From Chloroflexota bacterium (lineage in GTDB: Bacteria; Chloroflexota; Anaerolineae; Anaerolineales; Anaerolineaceae): a DNA stretch of 64,000 nt. The DNA lies in assembly GCA_004347695.1 (NCBI GenBank), contig SLTK01000009.1:811744-875743 (forward strand), written 5' to 3'. The translations under genes and the position numbers were made by a program. Shown here in pieces: positions 1 to 7,821 of this stretch. Numbering within the stretch: the stretch's first letter is position 1; every line of letters begins with the position of its first letter. The notes beneath the pieces are model-generated. The model was not told the origin of the DNA. It saw nothing but the letters and a program-made list of their open reading frames with translations, and made no database searches.

Positions 1-488
1 TCACCTATATTGCCTTCCTGGTAATTGTGCCGCTGGCCTGGTGGCTGCTTTACCGCACCAGCTTTGGTCTGAAAATCCGCTCGGTGGGTGAAAACCCGGA
101 AGCAGCCGACGCAGCAGGGGTGAATGTGTTCGCAGTGCGTTATGCCGCGCTGGCGATCGGCGGCGGGTTGATGGCTGCCGGCGGCGCTTTCCTCTCGCTG
201 GCTCAACTGGGAGCCTTCACGCATGGGATCATCGCCGGGCGCGGTTGGGTGGCGATCGCCATCGTCATCTTCGGCAACTGGAACCCGGTACGCGCCATGT
301 GGGGTGCTTTGATCTTCGGCGGCGCTTCTGCGCTGCAGTTGCGTTTGCAAACCATGGGGTTGCAACTACCCATCCCTTATGAGACCTTTTTAGCTCTCCC
401 CTATATCGTTACCATCATCGCTCTGGTACTGGCAGGCCGCAATGCTTCATACCCCGCCGCCCTGCTCAAACCTTATCGGCGGGAGTAA
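1..488 (+). CDS. ABC transporter inner-membrane permease, nucleoside/sugar (BMP-associated) type, 3' part only
   Basis: The 5' end lies outside the window; the reading frame enters at base 3 and ends at TAA 486-488, leaving about 161 residues. The visible part has three or four hydrophobic segments and the sequence GLKIRSVGENPEAADAAGV, which matches the conserved cytoplasmic loop of BPD_transp_2 permeases (YufQ/NupQ, RbsC-like). In this family the permease works with a second permease, an ABC ATPase and a BMP-type lipoprotein that binds nucleosides. The next genes encode a xanthine-dehydrogenase-type hydroxylase and a cytosine-deaminase-like enzyme, so a purine/pyrimidine nucleoside or base is the likeliest cargo. 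This substrate is inferred from neighbours; a sugar permease cannot be ruled out from the fragment. Confidence 0.85.
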   Translation, partial: TYIAFLVIVPLAWWLLYRTSFGLKIRSVGENPEAADAAGVNVFAVRYAALAIGGGLMAAGGAFLSLAQLGAFTHGIIAGRGWVAIAIVIFGNWNPVRAMWGALIFGGASALQLRLQTMGLQLPIPYETFLALPYIVTIIALVLAGRNASYPAALLKPYRRE

Positions 489-542
489 CCTCTTAACCGT
501 TCATGAGCAACTGTTTCTTGTAGAAATAAAAGGAGTGCGGCT

Positions 543-2867
543 ATGGAATATAAATATGTAGGTAAAAGTTATATCCGGCCTGATGCCATCAGTAAGGTAA
601 CCGGTAAAGCTGTTTACCTGGATGACATCCGCCTGCCAGGCATGCTGCATGCCGCCATTCTGCGCCCGCAATATGCCCACGCCAAGATCCTGTCCATCGA
701 CACTTCCGAAGCGGAAAAATGCCCGGGTGTGGTCAAAGTGGTCACCGGAAAGGGCTGCAAGTTCCATTACGGCGACAATATCCGTGACCTGGTACCGATG
801 GCGGATGAAAAAGTCCATTACATCGGTGAACCCGTGGCCGCCGTAGTGGCCGACACCCCCAAACACGCCAAAGATGCTCTTTCCAAAATCCAGGTCAGCT
901 ACGATCCGCTGCCGGTTTACATCGACGCCCGCCAGGCAATGAGCGAAGATGCGGTCATCATCCATGAGGACATGGAGCAATACTGGACCCTGCCCACGCT
1001 CAAAGTGGTTCCCGGCACCAATATCGCCAACGTGTACCAGGTGCGCAAAGGCCGCGCCGCTGACGGTTTTGACGAGGCAGAAGTGGTGCTTGAAGGCGAA
1101 TTCAATTACCCCTTTGGCTCCTGCGCGGCCATCGAACCGCACGGCTCGATTGTCTGGTTCAAGGAAGACAAGACCATAGAAGTGTGGTCCTCCTCGATTT
1201 GCCCCTTCATCGTGCGCGACGACCTGGCCAACTCTTACGGCGTCCCCGCTTCCGATGTGCGCGTGCACATTCCGGATATCGGCGGCTGCTTCGGCTACAA
1301 ATCCGACATCACGGTGGAGCAAACCATCGCCTGGATCGCCAGCTTTGTACCCGGCCGTCCGGTTAAATGGGTTTCTTCACGCGAGGAAGATTTCACCAGC
1401 ACGCTGATCGGCCACGGTATCCGCACGCAGATGAAAATCGGCGCAAAGAAGGACGGCAAGCTGGTCGCACTGCAGGTCAAAGTGCTGCATTCCAGCGGCG
1501 CCTATGCCGACACCGGGGTCAACGTCACCATGGCCGCCACCCACAACTCGACCGGGCCGTATGAATTCGATCACTGCGAGCTGACCGGCTATACGGTGTA
1601 TACCAACACCACCCCGGTGGGCGCATTCCGCGGCTACGGTCACCAGGAAGTGCACCTGGCCATCGAGCGCATGATGGATATGCTGGCGCGCAAGCTGAAA
1701 ATGGATCCCTTTGCGCTGCGCTCGAAGAACTACCTGCATGAGGGCAGCGTCAATGCACTGGGCGAGCACATGTGGAAGTTCAACGGCGATGTTGCTGCCG
1801 CTGCTGCCCGCGTTCAGGAAGTGGTCTTCGGCCACGACAAACCCCGGGAAGACGATACCTATTATTACGGACGCGGATTTGCCGCCGTGATGAAATCGCC
1901 CAAAGGCGCCCCCTTCTCTACCAAGGGCTGCTACATGAAGATGAATACCGACGGCAGCGTCAACATCAACATGGGCGGCGCGGAGGTCGGTCAGGGGCTG
2001 CGCACGGTGGTACGCCAGATCGCAGCCGAGGCGCTCAAGATTGCGCCGGAAAAAGTGCGGGTTTACACCGAGCTGGATACCCAGTTCTCGCCTTACGAGT
2101 GGCAGACCATTGGTTCGATGTTTACCATGCAGGGCGGACGGGCCATTGTGCGCGCCGCCGACAAGATGATCGCGGTGCTCAAAAACACCGCCGCACAGGT
2201 GCTCAAAACCGATGCCGATTACCTGGAATACGACGGCGAATACGTTTATCTGAAAGCCGACCCCTACATCAAAGTAGCCGTGACCGAACTGGCGCGCGGC
2301 TACATTACCGAGAATGGCATCACCATCGGCGACCTGGCACAGGCGGTATCCGATGCGCGCCTGCCGCGCTACGCCGCCCCGGACAAAAACGGCCAGGGTC
2401 CACTGGGCGTCACCTACACCTTTGGCGCGCAAGGCGCCGAAATCCGCATCGAAAAGAAGACCGGCAAGATCCTGGTCGATCATTTCGCTTCCGTTTTTGA
2501 TGTTGGACAGGTGATCAACCCGCTGCAAATTCGCGGTTCGGTGCTTGGCGGAGTGAATATCGGCATTGGGGCAGCCCTGTACGAAGAAGTCATCTTCGAC
2601 GAAAACGGGAAAATCACCAACCCGCAATATTTCCAATACCACGTCCCCACCTACAAAGAAATGCCGAAACAGACCATCGAGTTCCTCGAAACCCCCGACC
2701 CCATCGGCGCGTTTGGCGCGCGCGGCATCGGCGAGCACTCGGTGCTTGGCCCGGCTCCGGCGATCCTGAACGCGATTTACGACGCAACCGGCGTTGATTT
2801 CTGCGAAATCCCGGTGACCCCCGAAAAAATGAAAAAAGCGCTCGAAGCGCTGAAGGAGTACGCATAA
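543..2867 (+). CDS. Xanthine dehydrogenase-family molybdenum hydroxylase, large molybdopterin subunit
   Basis: 774 residues, the usual length for a separate Mo-cofactor subunit. The N-terminal a/b-hammerhead region starts near residue 15 (KVTGKAVYLDDI). Cofactor motifs follow: GGCFGYKSD near residue 247 (equivalent of GGGFGGK), GAFRGYGHQE near 360, GGAEVGQG near 478, and GARGIGEHSV near 725-734 carrying the catalytic Glu expected in this family. The AFRG arginine resembles purine hydroxylases; the AYRCSFR loop of CO dehydrogenase is absent. A ribosome site (aaaggag) precedes the ATG. The stop overlaps the start of the 2Fe-2S subunit by one base (TAATG), so the two are translationally coupled. 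The chemistry is hydroxylation of a heterocycle or aldehyde; xanthine or hypoxanthine is favoured by context only. No FAD subunit is adjacent. Confidence 0.9.
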   Translation: MEYKYVGKSYIRPDAISKVTGKAVYLDDIRLPGMLHAAILRPQYAHAKILSIDTSEAEKCPGVVKVVTGKGCKFHYGDNIRDLVPMADEKVHYIGEPVAAVVADTPKHAKDALSKIQVSYDPLPVYIDARQAMSEDAVIIHEDMEQYWTLPTLKVVPGTNIANVYQVRKGRAADGFDEAEVVLEGEFNYPFGSCAAIEPHGSIVWFKEDKTIEVWSSSICPFIVRDDLANSYGVPASDVRVHIPDIGGCFGYKSDITVEQTIAWIASFVPGRPVKWVSSREEDFTSTLIGHGIRTQMKIGAKKDGKLVALQVKVLHSSGAYADTGVNVTMAATHNSTGPYEFDHCELTGYTVYTNTTPVGAFRGYGHQEVHLAIERMMDMLARKLKMDPFALRSKNYLHEGSVNALGEHMWKFNGDVAAAAARVQEVVFGHDKPREDDTYYYGRGFAAVMKSPKGAPFSTKGCYMKMNTDGSVNINMGGAEVGQGLRTVVRQIAAEALKIAPEKVRVYTELDTQFSPYEWQTIGSMFTMQGGRAIVRAADKMIAVLKNTAAQVLKTDADYLEYDGEYVYLKADPYIKVAVTELARGYITENGITIGDLAQAVSDARLPRYAAPDKNGQGPLGVTYTFGAQGAEIRIEKKTGKILVDHFASVFDVGQVINPLQIRGSVLGGVNIGIGAALYEEVIFDENGKITNPQYFQYHVPTYKEMPKQTIEFLETPDPIGAFGARGIGEHSVLGPAPAILNAIYDATGVDFCEIPVTPEKMKKALEALKEYA

Positions 2868-3355
2868 TGGCTGAAAAAATCTCTTTTACGATCAATGGGC
2901 AGCCGCGCAGCGTGGAAGTCGAACCCGACATGATGTTGATCGAGGTCATCCGCGACGTGCTGGATCTGACCGGCACCAAACACGGCTGCGACAATGCCAC
3001 CTGCGGCACCTGCATGGTGATTCTGAATGGGCGGGCCGTCAAAAGCTGCAATACGGTGATCACAAAAGCCGCCGGAGCCGAAATTACCACGGTCGAAGGC
3101 CTGTCGAAGGGAATGGAGCTGCACCCGGTGCAAACAGCCATCGCTGAATCCGGCGCAGTGCAGTGCGGTTTCTGCACCCCCGGCATCGTCATCGAACTGG
3201 TGGCGATGCTCGACAGTAAACCCAATGCCAGCGAACAGGAATTAACCAACGCGCTCAACAAACACCTGTGCCGCTGCACCGGCTACGAGCCGATCCGCGA
3301 CGGCGCGCTGATTGCCCAAAAAGTGGTGCAGGAACACGCTGTCGCAAAAGCATAA
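2867..3355 (+). CDS. Xanthine dehydrogenase-family 2Fe-2S small subunit
   Basis: 162 residues, full length for the iron-sulfur subunit of molybdenum hydroxylases. The N-terminal plant-ferredoxin-like domain has its cluster ligands at C41, C46, C49 and C61 (GCDNATCGTC then C12 later). The C-terminal four-helix domain has C100, C103 (QCGFCTPG) and C135, C137 (CRCTGYEP). All eight ligands are present, so both clusters should form and pass electrons from the molybdenum centre to a partner. It overlaps the large-subunit stop by one base. The gene closes this transcription unit: a strong hairpin with a T-run follows 10 bases after the stop. No gene for the FAD-binding medium subunit is found between here and the amidohydrolase. 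Confidence 0.93.
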   Translation: MAEKISFTINGQPRSVEVEPDMMLIEVIRDVLDLTGTKHGCDNATCGTCMVILNGRAVKSCNTVITKAAGAEITTVEGLSKGMELHPVQTAIAESGAVQCGFCTPGIVIELVAMLDSKPNASEQELTNALNKHLCRCTGYEPIRDGALIAQKVVQEHAVAKA

Positions 3356-3365
3356 GTTATCTACT

Positions 3366-3401
3366 AGCCGCTCCATCTGTCAGGCGGACGGAGCGGCTTT
3401 T
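3366..3401 (+). terminator. Rho-independent terminator after the molybdenum hydroxylase genes
   Basis: Perfect 9-bp arms AGCCGCTCC (3366-3374) and GGAGCGGCT (3390-3398) with a 15-base loop, running into TTTT. It lies 10 bases after the 2Fe-2S subunit stop and 44 bases before the next start, so the amidohydrolase is probably read partly from its own promoter or by read-through. Confidence 0.8.
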
Positions 3402-3444
3402 ACCGCCTTCAATCAAATAACCATTCAGTCTTCGGAGGGAAGCA

Positions 3445-4650
3445 ATGCAGTACGACGTTCTGATCACGAATGCAAAAACGCGCTTTTCCGGGGGGAAAAC
3501 GCTTCAGATTGCATTGAAAAATGGCAAGATTGCCAAAATCGCTGAAAAAGTGGACGGCGCAGCCGCGAAAACCGTGGATGCCGCCGGACACCTGGTGACC
3601 GAATCGTTCGTCAACGGACATTTGCACCTGTGCAAGGTGTACACGCTGGCGAGGATGGATGATGCTGCCATTGCTGCTTACACCGGCGAGTCGATGGGCG
3701 GAGCCATGACCGCCATCGAGCTGGCCGCCAAGGTCAAAGAGCAGTACGACGAAAAATGGATCATCGAAAACGTGCGCAAGGCGCTCGACCTGGCGGTGAA
3801 ATTTGGCAACACCCACATCCGCGCCTTTGCCGATACCGACACCAAAGCCCGCCTGGAAGGCGTCAAAGCGCTGATACGCGCCCGTGAGGAGTACAAGGAC
3901 AGAGTTACCCTCCAGGTGGTGGCATTCCCGCAGGACGGCGTTGTGCGCGACCCGGGCGCCGAAGAATACATCGAAGAAGCGCTCAAATTGGGCGCTGACG
4001 TGGTCGGCGGCATCCCGTGGATCGAATACACCGACGCTGATGCCCAGGAACACATCGACCGCATGTTCGCGCTGGCGAAGAAATACAACAAAGACGTGTC
4101 AATGCTGATCGACGATGCCGGCGACGCAACCCTCAAGACACTGGAAATGCTGGCGGTCACCACCATCCGTGAAGGCTGGGAAGGGCGCGTCACCGCCCAG
4201 CATTCGCGCGCCATGGCGCTCTACCCGGAACCCTACTATCGCAAAATCGAGTATCTGCTGAAACGCGCCAACATCGGCGTGGTTTCCGACCCGCAGACCG
4301 GACCGCTGTATGCGCGGGTCAAGTCGCTGTATAAAGCCGGTGTGCGCATCGCGCTCGGCCAGGACGACATTGCCGACGCCTACTATCCTTTTGGGCGCAA
4401 TAACATGCTCGAGGTGGCTTTCCTGGCGGCGCATCTGATGTGGATGACCCACCGCGACGAAATGGAGATCCTCTACGATCTGATCACCACCAATGCGGCA
4501 GAGGCGCTCAACGTCAGCGGGCACAAGCTGGTGGAAGGCGGTACTGCCGACCTGGTAGTGCTGAATGCCAGTTCAGTGTGGGAAGCGCTGTGGAGTCACG
4601 AAGCGCCGCTGCATGTCTTCAAGAACGGCGTTGAGATTACAACGAAATAA
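3445..4650 (+). CDS. Cytosine deaminase-like amidohydrolase
   Basis: 401 residues of the metal-dependent amidohydrolase superfamily, closest in layout to CodA/AtzC-type deaminases. The N-terminal composite beta-domain is followed by the metal-binding NGHLHLCKVYT (H59, H61). Further expected positions are QHSRAM near residue 252-257, VVSDPQTGPLYAR near 277, and GQDDIADAYYPFGRNNM near 305-320, where cytosine deaminases carry the metal-ligating Asp. It hydrolyses an amino group from a ring, probably a cytosine-like base, although s-triazine or creatinine-type substrates are possible in this subgroup. The first metal motif is HLH followed by Cys and not the common HxHLD, so the true substrate is open. 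A good ribosome site (ggaggga) lies 5 bases before the ATG. It sits next to the nucleobase hydroxylase and permease. Confidence 0.8.
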   Translation: MQYDVLITNAKTRFSGGKTLQIALKNGKIAKIAEKVDGAAAKTVDAAGHLVTESFVNGHLHLCKVYTLARMDDAAIAAYTGESMGGAMTAIELAAKVKEQYDEKWIIENVRKALDLAVKFGNTHIRAFADTDTKARLEGVKALIRAREEYKDRVTLQVVAFPQDGVVRDPGAEEYIEEALKLGADVVGGIPWIEYTDADAQEHIDRMFALAKKYNKDVSMLIDDAGDATLKTLEMLAVTTIREGWEGRVTAQHSRAMALYPEPYYRKIEYLLKRANIGVVSDPQTGPLYARVKSLYKAGVRIALGQDDIADAYYPFGRNNMLEVAFLAAHLMWMTHRDEMEILYDLITTNAAEALNVSGHKLVEGGTADLVVLNASSVWEALWSHEAPLHVFKNGVEITTK

Positions 4651-4673
4651 ACAGATAGTTTGCTGAGAATATG

Positions 4674-4706
4674 GCAAGGGCGGCCCGTAAGCCGCCCTTG
4701 CTTGTT
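4674..4706 (+). terminator. Rho-independent terminator between convergent genes
   Basis: Perfect 11-bp arms GCAAGGGCGGC (4674-4684) and GCCGCCCTTGC (4691-4701) with a 6-base loop, followed by TTGTT on the plus strand. It follows the amidohydrolase by 24 bases and may also stop the converging minus-strand gene that ends at 4730, though no T-run is seen on that side. Confidence 0.75.
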
Positions 4707-4729
4707 AAAGGTTATTCGCGCCGCAATGC

Positions 4730-5833
4730 CTATGGAGTGGCTGATTCGGCCGCGCCAGGCTGTGAATCCGGCAGTACGGCCTCCATGGCTTTCATCTCCC
4801 GGAAGGCAAGAGTCCAGGAGCTGGATGCAAATACCTTAAACCAACCGTTGACGAGGAACAGCGGCAGGAACAGGATGGTGAAGAATAACGGCAGAGCCGC
4901 CAGGATGCCAAGGATCCAGGCTAAAGGACCGCTGGCAAAGAGACTGGTAATGCCAAAGACCAACAGGCCGGGGACTGCCCCTACCAGCAAAGCGGGGATC
5001 AACAGGACGACGTAGGCGGGAATAAGCAGGAAGAACACGATGAATCCGGCAATCGCCGCGCCAATGTTCAGGCCAACCATCACCAGCCACATTAAACCGG
5101 CGCTTTTCCAGTTTCGCTTGAACATTCGCCAGCCACGCCGGAAGGATTCACCCACGCGGGCGTTCTCAAGCGCTGCCTGACGGATAAAGAATTCGCGCAG
5201 CAGCCCGAGGAATGCCATCCCGATTGCAAAGAGGAAGATAAACACGAAAAGCAAGCCCAGCGCGGCGACTGTACCAAACACGGCTGTAAACTCACTGCCG
5301 CCGGTTACGCTCAGGTAGACCGCCAGCCCCACCAGTGCCAAAATCAGGATGAACAGGAAAACCGGAATAAAGATGACCAGATCGATCAGCCACATGCGGA
5401 AAGCCGGGCGGGACCAGCCCAATCGCCATCCCTGCGAGAAATTTAGCTTCTGGCCGGTCTGTTCGTGGTCATTCACCATGCGCAGAACGGCGGTCTCGGA
5501 AACGTAGCGCACCAGTGCCGTAATAACGCCGATCACCAAGAAAAACAGCAGCAAGCCAACACCGATCCAGATAAAAGTGGTGATATGCTGTTCCGGGCTG
5601 GCGAACAACGGTTCCAGGTTCTTCTCCGCCCAGTTGTTGAACTCTTCCAACTGCGGCCAGGGCCCTGCGCTCCCCCAATCCCCTCCGTCAAAGTTGTATT
5701 GCACCCCATTGCCGCCGCTGCCCCCGGGAAAGCTGCCCATGGTGATGGCCAGCAGGACGCCAAAGATCCATAAGACCCGATAACTCCAGAGGATTTGCCA
5801 GGCGCGTTTTAGAATTTTTTCGATATCGATCAT
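4730..5833 (-). CDS. Multi-pass membrane protein of unknown function in an ECF sigma locus
   Basis: 367 residues. The start has a clear ribosome site (aaggagaaaataaa-ATG). A first hydrophobic helix (residues about 14-32) is followed by a Gly/Asn-rich extracytoplasmic loop (about 35-75) and then roughly five more helices; the segment between helices carries a charged loop with VSETAVLRMVND. The overall shape recalls the membrane domains found in DUF4013 or glycerophosphodiesterase-associated membrane proteins, but I do not recognise a specific family. It lies 66 bases downstream of the anti-sigma gene on the same strand. Its upstream region shares a short motif with the region upstream of the sigma gene (see 5866-5884 and 7124-7147), which suggests it belongs to the same regulon. 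No enzymatic motif is visible. Confidence 0.75.
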   Translation of the reverse strand: MIDIEKILKRAWQILWSYRVLWIFGVLLAITMGSFPGGSGGNGVQYNFDGGDWGSAGPWPQLEEFNNWAEKNLEPLFASPEQHITTFIWIGVGLLLFFLVIGVITALVRYVSETAVLRMVNDHEQTGQKLNFSQGWRLGWSRPAFRMWLIDLVIFIPVFLFILILALVGLAVYLSVTGGSEFTAVFGTVAALGLLFVFIFLFAIGMAFLGLLREFFIRQAALENARVGESFRRGWRMFKRNWKSAGLMWLVMVGLNIGAAIAGFIVFFLLIPAYVVLLIPALLVGAVPGLLVFGITSLFASGPLAWILGILAALPLFFTILFLPLFLVNGWFKVFASSSWTLAFREMKAMEAVLPDSQPGAAESATP

Positions 5834-5865
5834 TTTATTTTCTCCTTATGTGTACTTCCGTTCGT

Positions 5866-5884
5866 AATCTGAATTTATTCGGAA
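5866..5884 (-). promoter_or_regulatory. Motif shared with the upstream region of the ECF sigma gene
   Basis: On the minus strand the sequence TTCCGAATAAATTCAGATT lies 33 bases before the start of the membrane-protein gene. A similar block, TTCCGAATAAA then five extra bases then TCAGATT, occurs at 7124-7147 upstream of the sigma gene. Occurrence of the pair at the two transcription-unit starts of the same locus suggests a shared promoter or operator. Spacing differs by five bases, so this is tentative. Confidence 0.3.
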
Positions 5885-5899
5885 GAAGTTAATCCAAAT

Positions 5900-6529
5900 T
5901 TACGATAAAGACCGCGATCCGTTCATTTTGATCTGGCGTGATCCACTCCTGATCCACCAGACTGCCAGCCAGGCCAGGTAGAGCAGCGCCACCGCAGCCT
6001 GCCAGATGAATTGACCAAAGACATCCGCCCGGAGAGCGCCCAGCCGGTCCAGGAACATCAATGCGGAAATCTGTGTGCCGTCCAGCGAACTGCCAAAAAG
6101 ATCGATCACCGCAATAAACCAGAGGGATGGGGAAGAGCTTTGCGAGAAAAATCGCGCGGTGTCTTCGACCAGATTGGCCTGGCTCATTACCGTAATTACT
6201 CCATTGACCGATAGGACTGTCTGAATAAAAAACCAGGCGATGAGTAGCACAACCGGCACAAGCCACCAGAGCAGGCTTACCCGTTTCGCCGGTTTTTCAG
6301 TAAATTCCCGGCGCGGCAATTGCAGCGCCAGCCGGCCAGTGAACTGCTCGACGGGTAGAAATTCCGGCGCCGGCGCGGTTTGCAATAACTGCGAGACCCG
6401 TTGCAGCCCTTCGAATTCACTGCGGCAGATGACGCACTCCTTCAGATGCGCCTCTACGCTTTTCCGGCGGTAGCTGTTCAATTCGCCGTCCAGGTAAGCT
6501 CCCAAACAATCCAGCACATGACCGTTCAT
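5900..6529 (-). CDS. Zinc-finger (zf-HC2) anti-sigma factor, membrane-anchored
   Basis: 209 residues. The cytoplasmic N-terminus carries the anti-sigma zinc motif: H28, C32, C35 (AHLKECVICR), with H4/C8 upstream. Such ZAS domains hold ECF sigma factors inactive at the membrane. A hydrophobic helix at about 84-106 (VSLLWWLVPVVLLIAWFF) is followed by two further hydrophobic stretches near 140-155 and 180-200. The ATG overlaps the sigma gene's stop by four bases (ATGA), so the pair is translationally coupled and made together, as is usual. It would release the sigma factor after a signal at the membrane; the signal cannot be read from the sequence. It is followed by the membrane protein ending at 4730. 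Confidence 0.88.
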   Translation of the reverse strand: MNGHVLDCLGAYLDGELNSYRRKSVEAHLKECVICRSEFEGLQRVSQLLQTAPAPEFLPVEQFTGRLALQLPRREFTEKPAKRVSLLWWLVPVVLLIAWFFIQTVLSVNGVITVMSQANLVEDTARFFSQSSSPSLWFIAVIDLFGSSLDGTQISALMFLDRLGALRADVFGQFIWQAAVALLYLAWLAVWWIRSGSRQIKMNGSRSLS

Positions 6530-7095
6530 ATTTGCTCTCCAAATTCCGGCGTAAGAATTTCTCTCAACCGGGTGCGGGCATAATTCAGGCGTGACATGAC
6601 TGTCCCGGCCGGGATGTCCAGCGCGGCAGCGATCTCGGCGTACGAAAGTCCGCCGTACTCACGCAGCACCAGGATGGCCCGGTTGGCTTCCGTGAGCGAG
6701 AGGATCGCCCGTTGTACGGCGGCGCTGCGTTCCCGCTTCAGCAGCGCGGCCTCCGGTCCGGCAGCCGGGTCAGCCAGCCAGGTCGGTTCAAGGCTGGCGC
6801 CGGCGCCGCGTTCGCGCCGCAGGACGTCCAGCGCTGCATTAACGCCGATGCGATACAGCCAGCTACGCATGGACGTACCCGTGCGAAAGGAGGCGAGGTT
6901 GAGCCAGGCTTTGATGAACGTCTCCTGCGCAGCATCTTCTGCCAGGCGCGCGTCACCGCACATGCGGTAAACCACGTTCACCACGCCGGTGTAATGACTG
7001 CGGACCAGCTCCGTGAACGCCTCACGGTCACCCTGCTGGGCTCTGGCGGTCATCGCGGTTTCGGCTTCCATTTTTTGGGCTGCAATCGCGTCCAA
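6526..7095 (-). CDS. ECF-type RNA polymerase sigma factor
   Basis: 189 residues with sigma-70 region 2 (about 28-95: AFTELVRSHY, ARLAEDAAQETFIKAW, SWLYRIGVNAALDVLRR) and region 4 (about 128-180: LSYAEIAAALDIPAGTVMSR, an HTH reading the -35). Regions 1 and 3 are missing, as expected for ECF factors. The chosen start is TTG at 7095 because it is preceded by gaaaggaacc; an in-frame ATG eight codons later (7071) lacks a ribosome site. It forms an operon with the anti-sigma gene (four-base overlap). ECF factors often drive their own operon; the GGAACC just before the start resembles an ECF -35 but sits too close to serve this gene and is better read as the ribosome site. Confidence 0.9.
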   Translation of the reverse strand: MDAIAAQKMEAETAMTARAQQGDREAFTELVRSHYTGVVNVVYRMCGDARLAEDAAQETFIKAWLNLASFRTGTSMRSWLYRIGVNAALDVLRRERGAGASLEPTWLADPAAGPEAALLKRERSAAVQRAILSLTEANRAILVLREYGGLSYAEIAAALDIPAGTVMSRLNYARTRLREILTPEFGEQI

Positions 7096-7123
7096 TCCCG
7101 GTTCCTTTCAACCCTATTAACGC

Positions 7124-7147
7124 AATCTGAGATTATTTTATTCGGAA
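7124..7147 (-). promoter_or_regulatory. Possible promoter element of the sigma/anti-sigma operon
   Basis: The minus strand reads TTCCGAATAAA, a five-base insert and TCAGATT, about 30 bases before the sigma gene start. It matches the block at 5866-5884 before the membrane-protein gene. It could be the autoregulated ECF promoter of this locus. No consensus for this ECF group can be assigned from sequence alone. Confidence 0.3.
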
Positions 7148-7450
7148 TAAAGAAAAAGACATTTGGAAAGGCGGCTCCCACTCACTACGCTCGCTCGCAG
7201 AGTGCCCTACGGGCGGGGATGCCAAAACCACGATCGCGAACCGCCCCTACAAGGTGGTTTAACAAAATGCGTGTGTGATATAATTTACACGCGCTTCAGG
7301 CCCGCACCTCAGCGGCAGCGGCTGAAGCAGGTTTCATTCTTTTGTAGGGGCATAGCGAGATGAGAACGCCTACCCACCCATGATCCAAGAGCTATGCCCG
7401 GCTTCAAAACCAATTGTTTCTCGAACTTTGTTAATTGCATTACCCCTGTG
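7148..7450. other. Intergenic region with degenerate palindromes and a likely tRNA promoter
   Basis: There is no gene here. It contains a GC-rich stretch at about 7171-7254 that looks like a decayed form of the GTAGGGGCGG palindrome seen intact at 50242-50269, and a partial copy at 7345-7374. A hairpin with 9-bp arms GGGCATAGC (7348-7356) and GCTATGCCC (7391-7399) is present. An extended -10 box TGATATAAT (TATAAT at 7279-7284) points toward the tRNA and is its best promoter candidate, although it is about 160 bases away and no good -35 is seen. Confidence 0.45.
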
Positions 7451-7522
7451 GGGCCCGTAGCTCAGCGGCAGAGCGCGCGGCTCATAACCGCTTGGTCGAT
7501 GGTTCGAATCCATCCGGGCCCA
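7451..7522 (+). tRNA. tRNA-Met (CAU), elongator-type
   Basis: The cloverleaf can be folded by eye: acceptor GGGCCCG pairs with CGGGCCC (7515-7521) plus discriminator A; D-arm GCTC/GAGC; anticodon arm with loop CTCATAA giving CAU; five-base variable loop; T-arm GATGG-TTCGAAT-CCATC. CCA is not encoded. The G-C pair at position 1-72 fits elongator Met and argues against an initiator, which lacks that pair. A tRNA-Ile read as CAU with lysidine cannot be excluded without a TilS-identity analysis. Its 3' half is partly duplicated just downstream. Confidence 0.93.
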
Positions 7523-7600
7523 CTCAACAGATTGGTCGCTGGCCCCATCGAGGGATGATATTCGAATCCATCCGGGCCCACTTAACAAATTGGTCGCTGG
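7503..7600 (+). repeat. Tandem duplication of the tRNA-Met 3' end plus flank (40-bp units, 58-bp period)
   Basis: Bases 7503-7542, from TTCGAATCC of the T-arm through the 20 bases after the tRNA, recur at 7561-7600 with two or three differences. Only the 3' part of the tRNA is copied, so the second unit is not a functional tRNA. A copied tRNA 3' end is the usual signature of a tRNA-linked attachment site, but no integrase gene is present within the window, so a simple slippage duplication is equally possible. Confidence 0.8.
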
Positions 7601-7630
7601 TCAGCATCCAACAAGCATTATTGATATTTA

Positions 7631-7658
7631 TTGACAAAGTTGTCTGGTTGGTTATAAT
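7631..7658 (+). promoter_or_regulatory. Sigma-70-type promoter for the exported protein gene
   Basis: TTGACA (7631-7636), a 16-base spacer and TATAAT (7653-7658): both boxes are perfect matches to the housekeeping consensus. Transcription would start near 7665, leaving an untranslated leader of about 155 bases before the ATG at 7822. The leader contains a small inverted repeat (CCCTA...TAGGG, about 7672-7693). Confidence 0.7.
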
Positions 7659-7821
7659 GTAGGTAATAATTCCCTAATTATTATAAATAGGGTCGGAGTG
7701 TATTAGGGAAGGTAGCGATTTGCGAGGGTGGCAACATGTCAGGCTCGTCGATTTCCAGTCGATTGGGGCAGCGCCGTTGTGATTCACTACGGGGTGGTTT
7801 CGATTGGAATGAAGCTCGATC

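Noticed and set aside
1377-2738. 453-residue open frame on the minus strand
   Set aside because: Shadow of the molybdenum hydroxylase large subunit.
543-2867. Carbon monoxide dehydrogenase large subunit
   Set aside because: The AYRCSFR active-site loop is missing; the AFRG motif is that of xanthine dehydrogenase/aldehyde oxidase relatives.
7561-7600. Second tRNA after tRNA-Met
   Set aside because: Only the T-arm half and acceptor 3' strand are present; no anticodon or D-arm can be formed.
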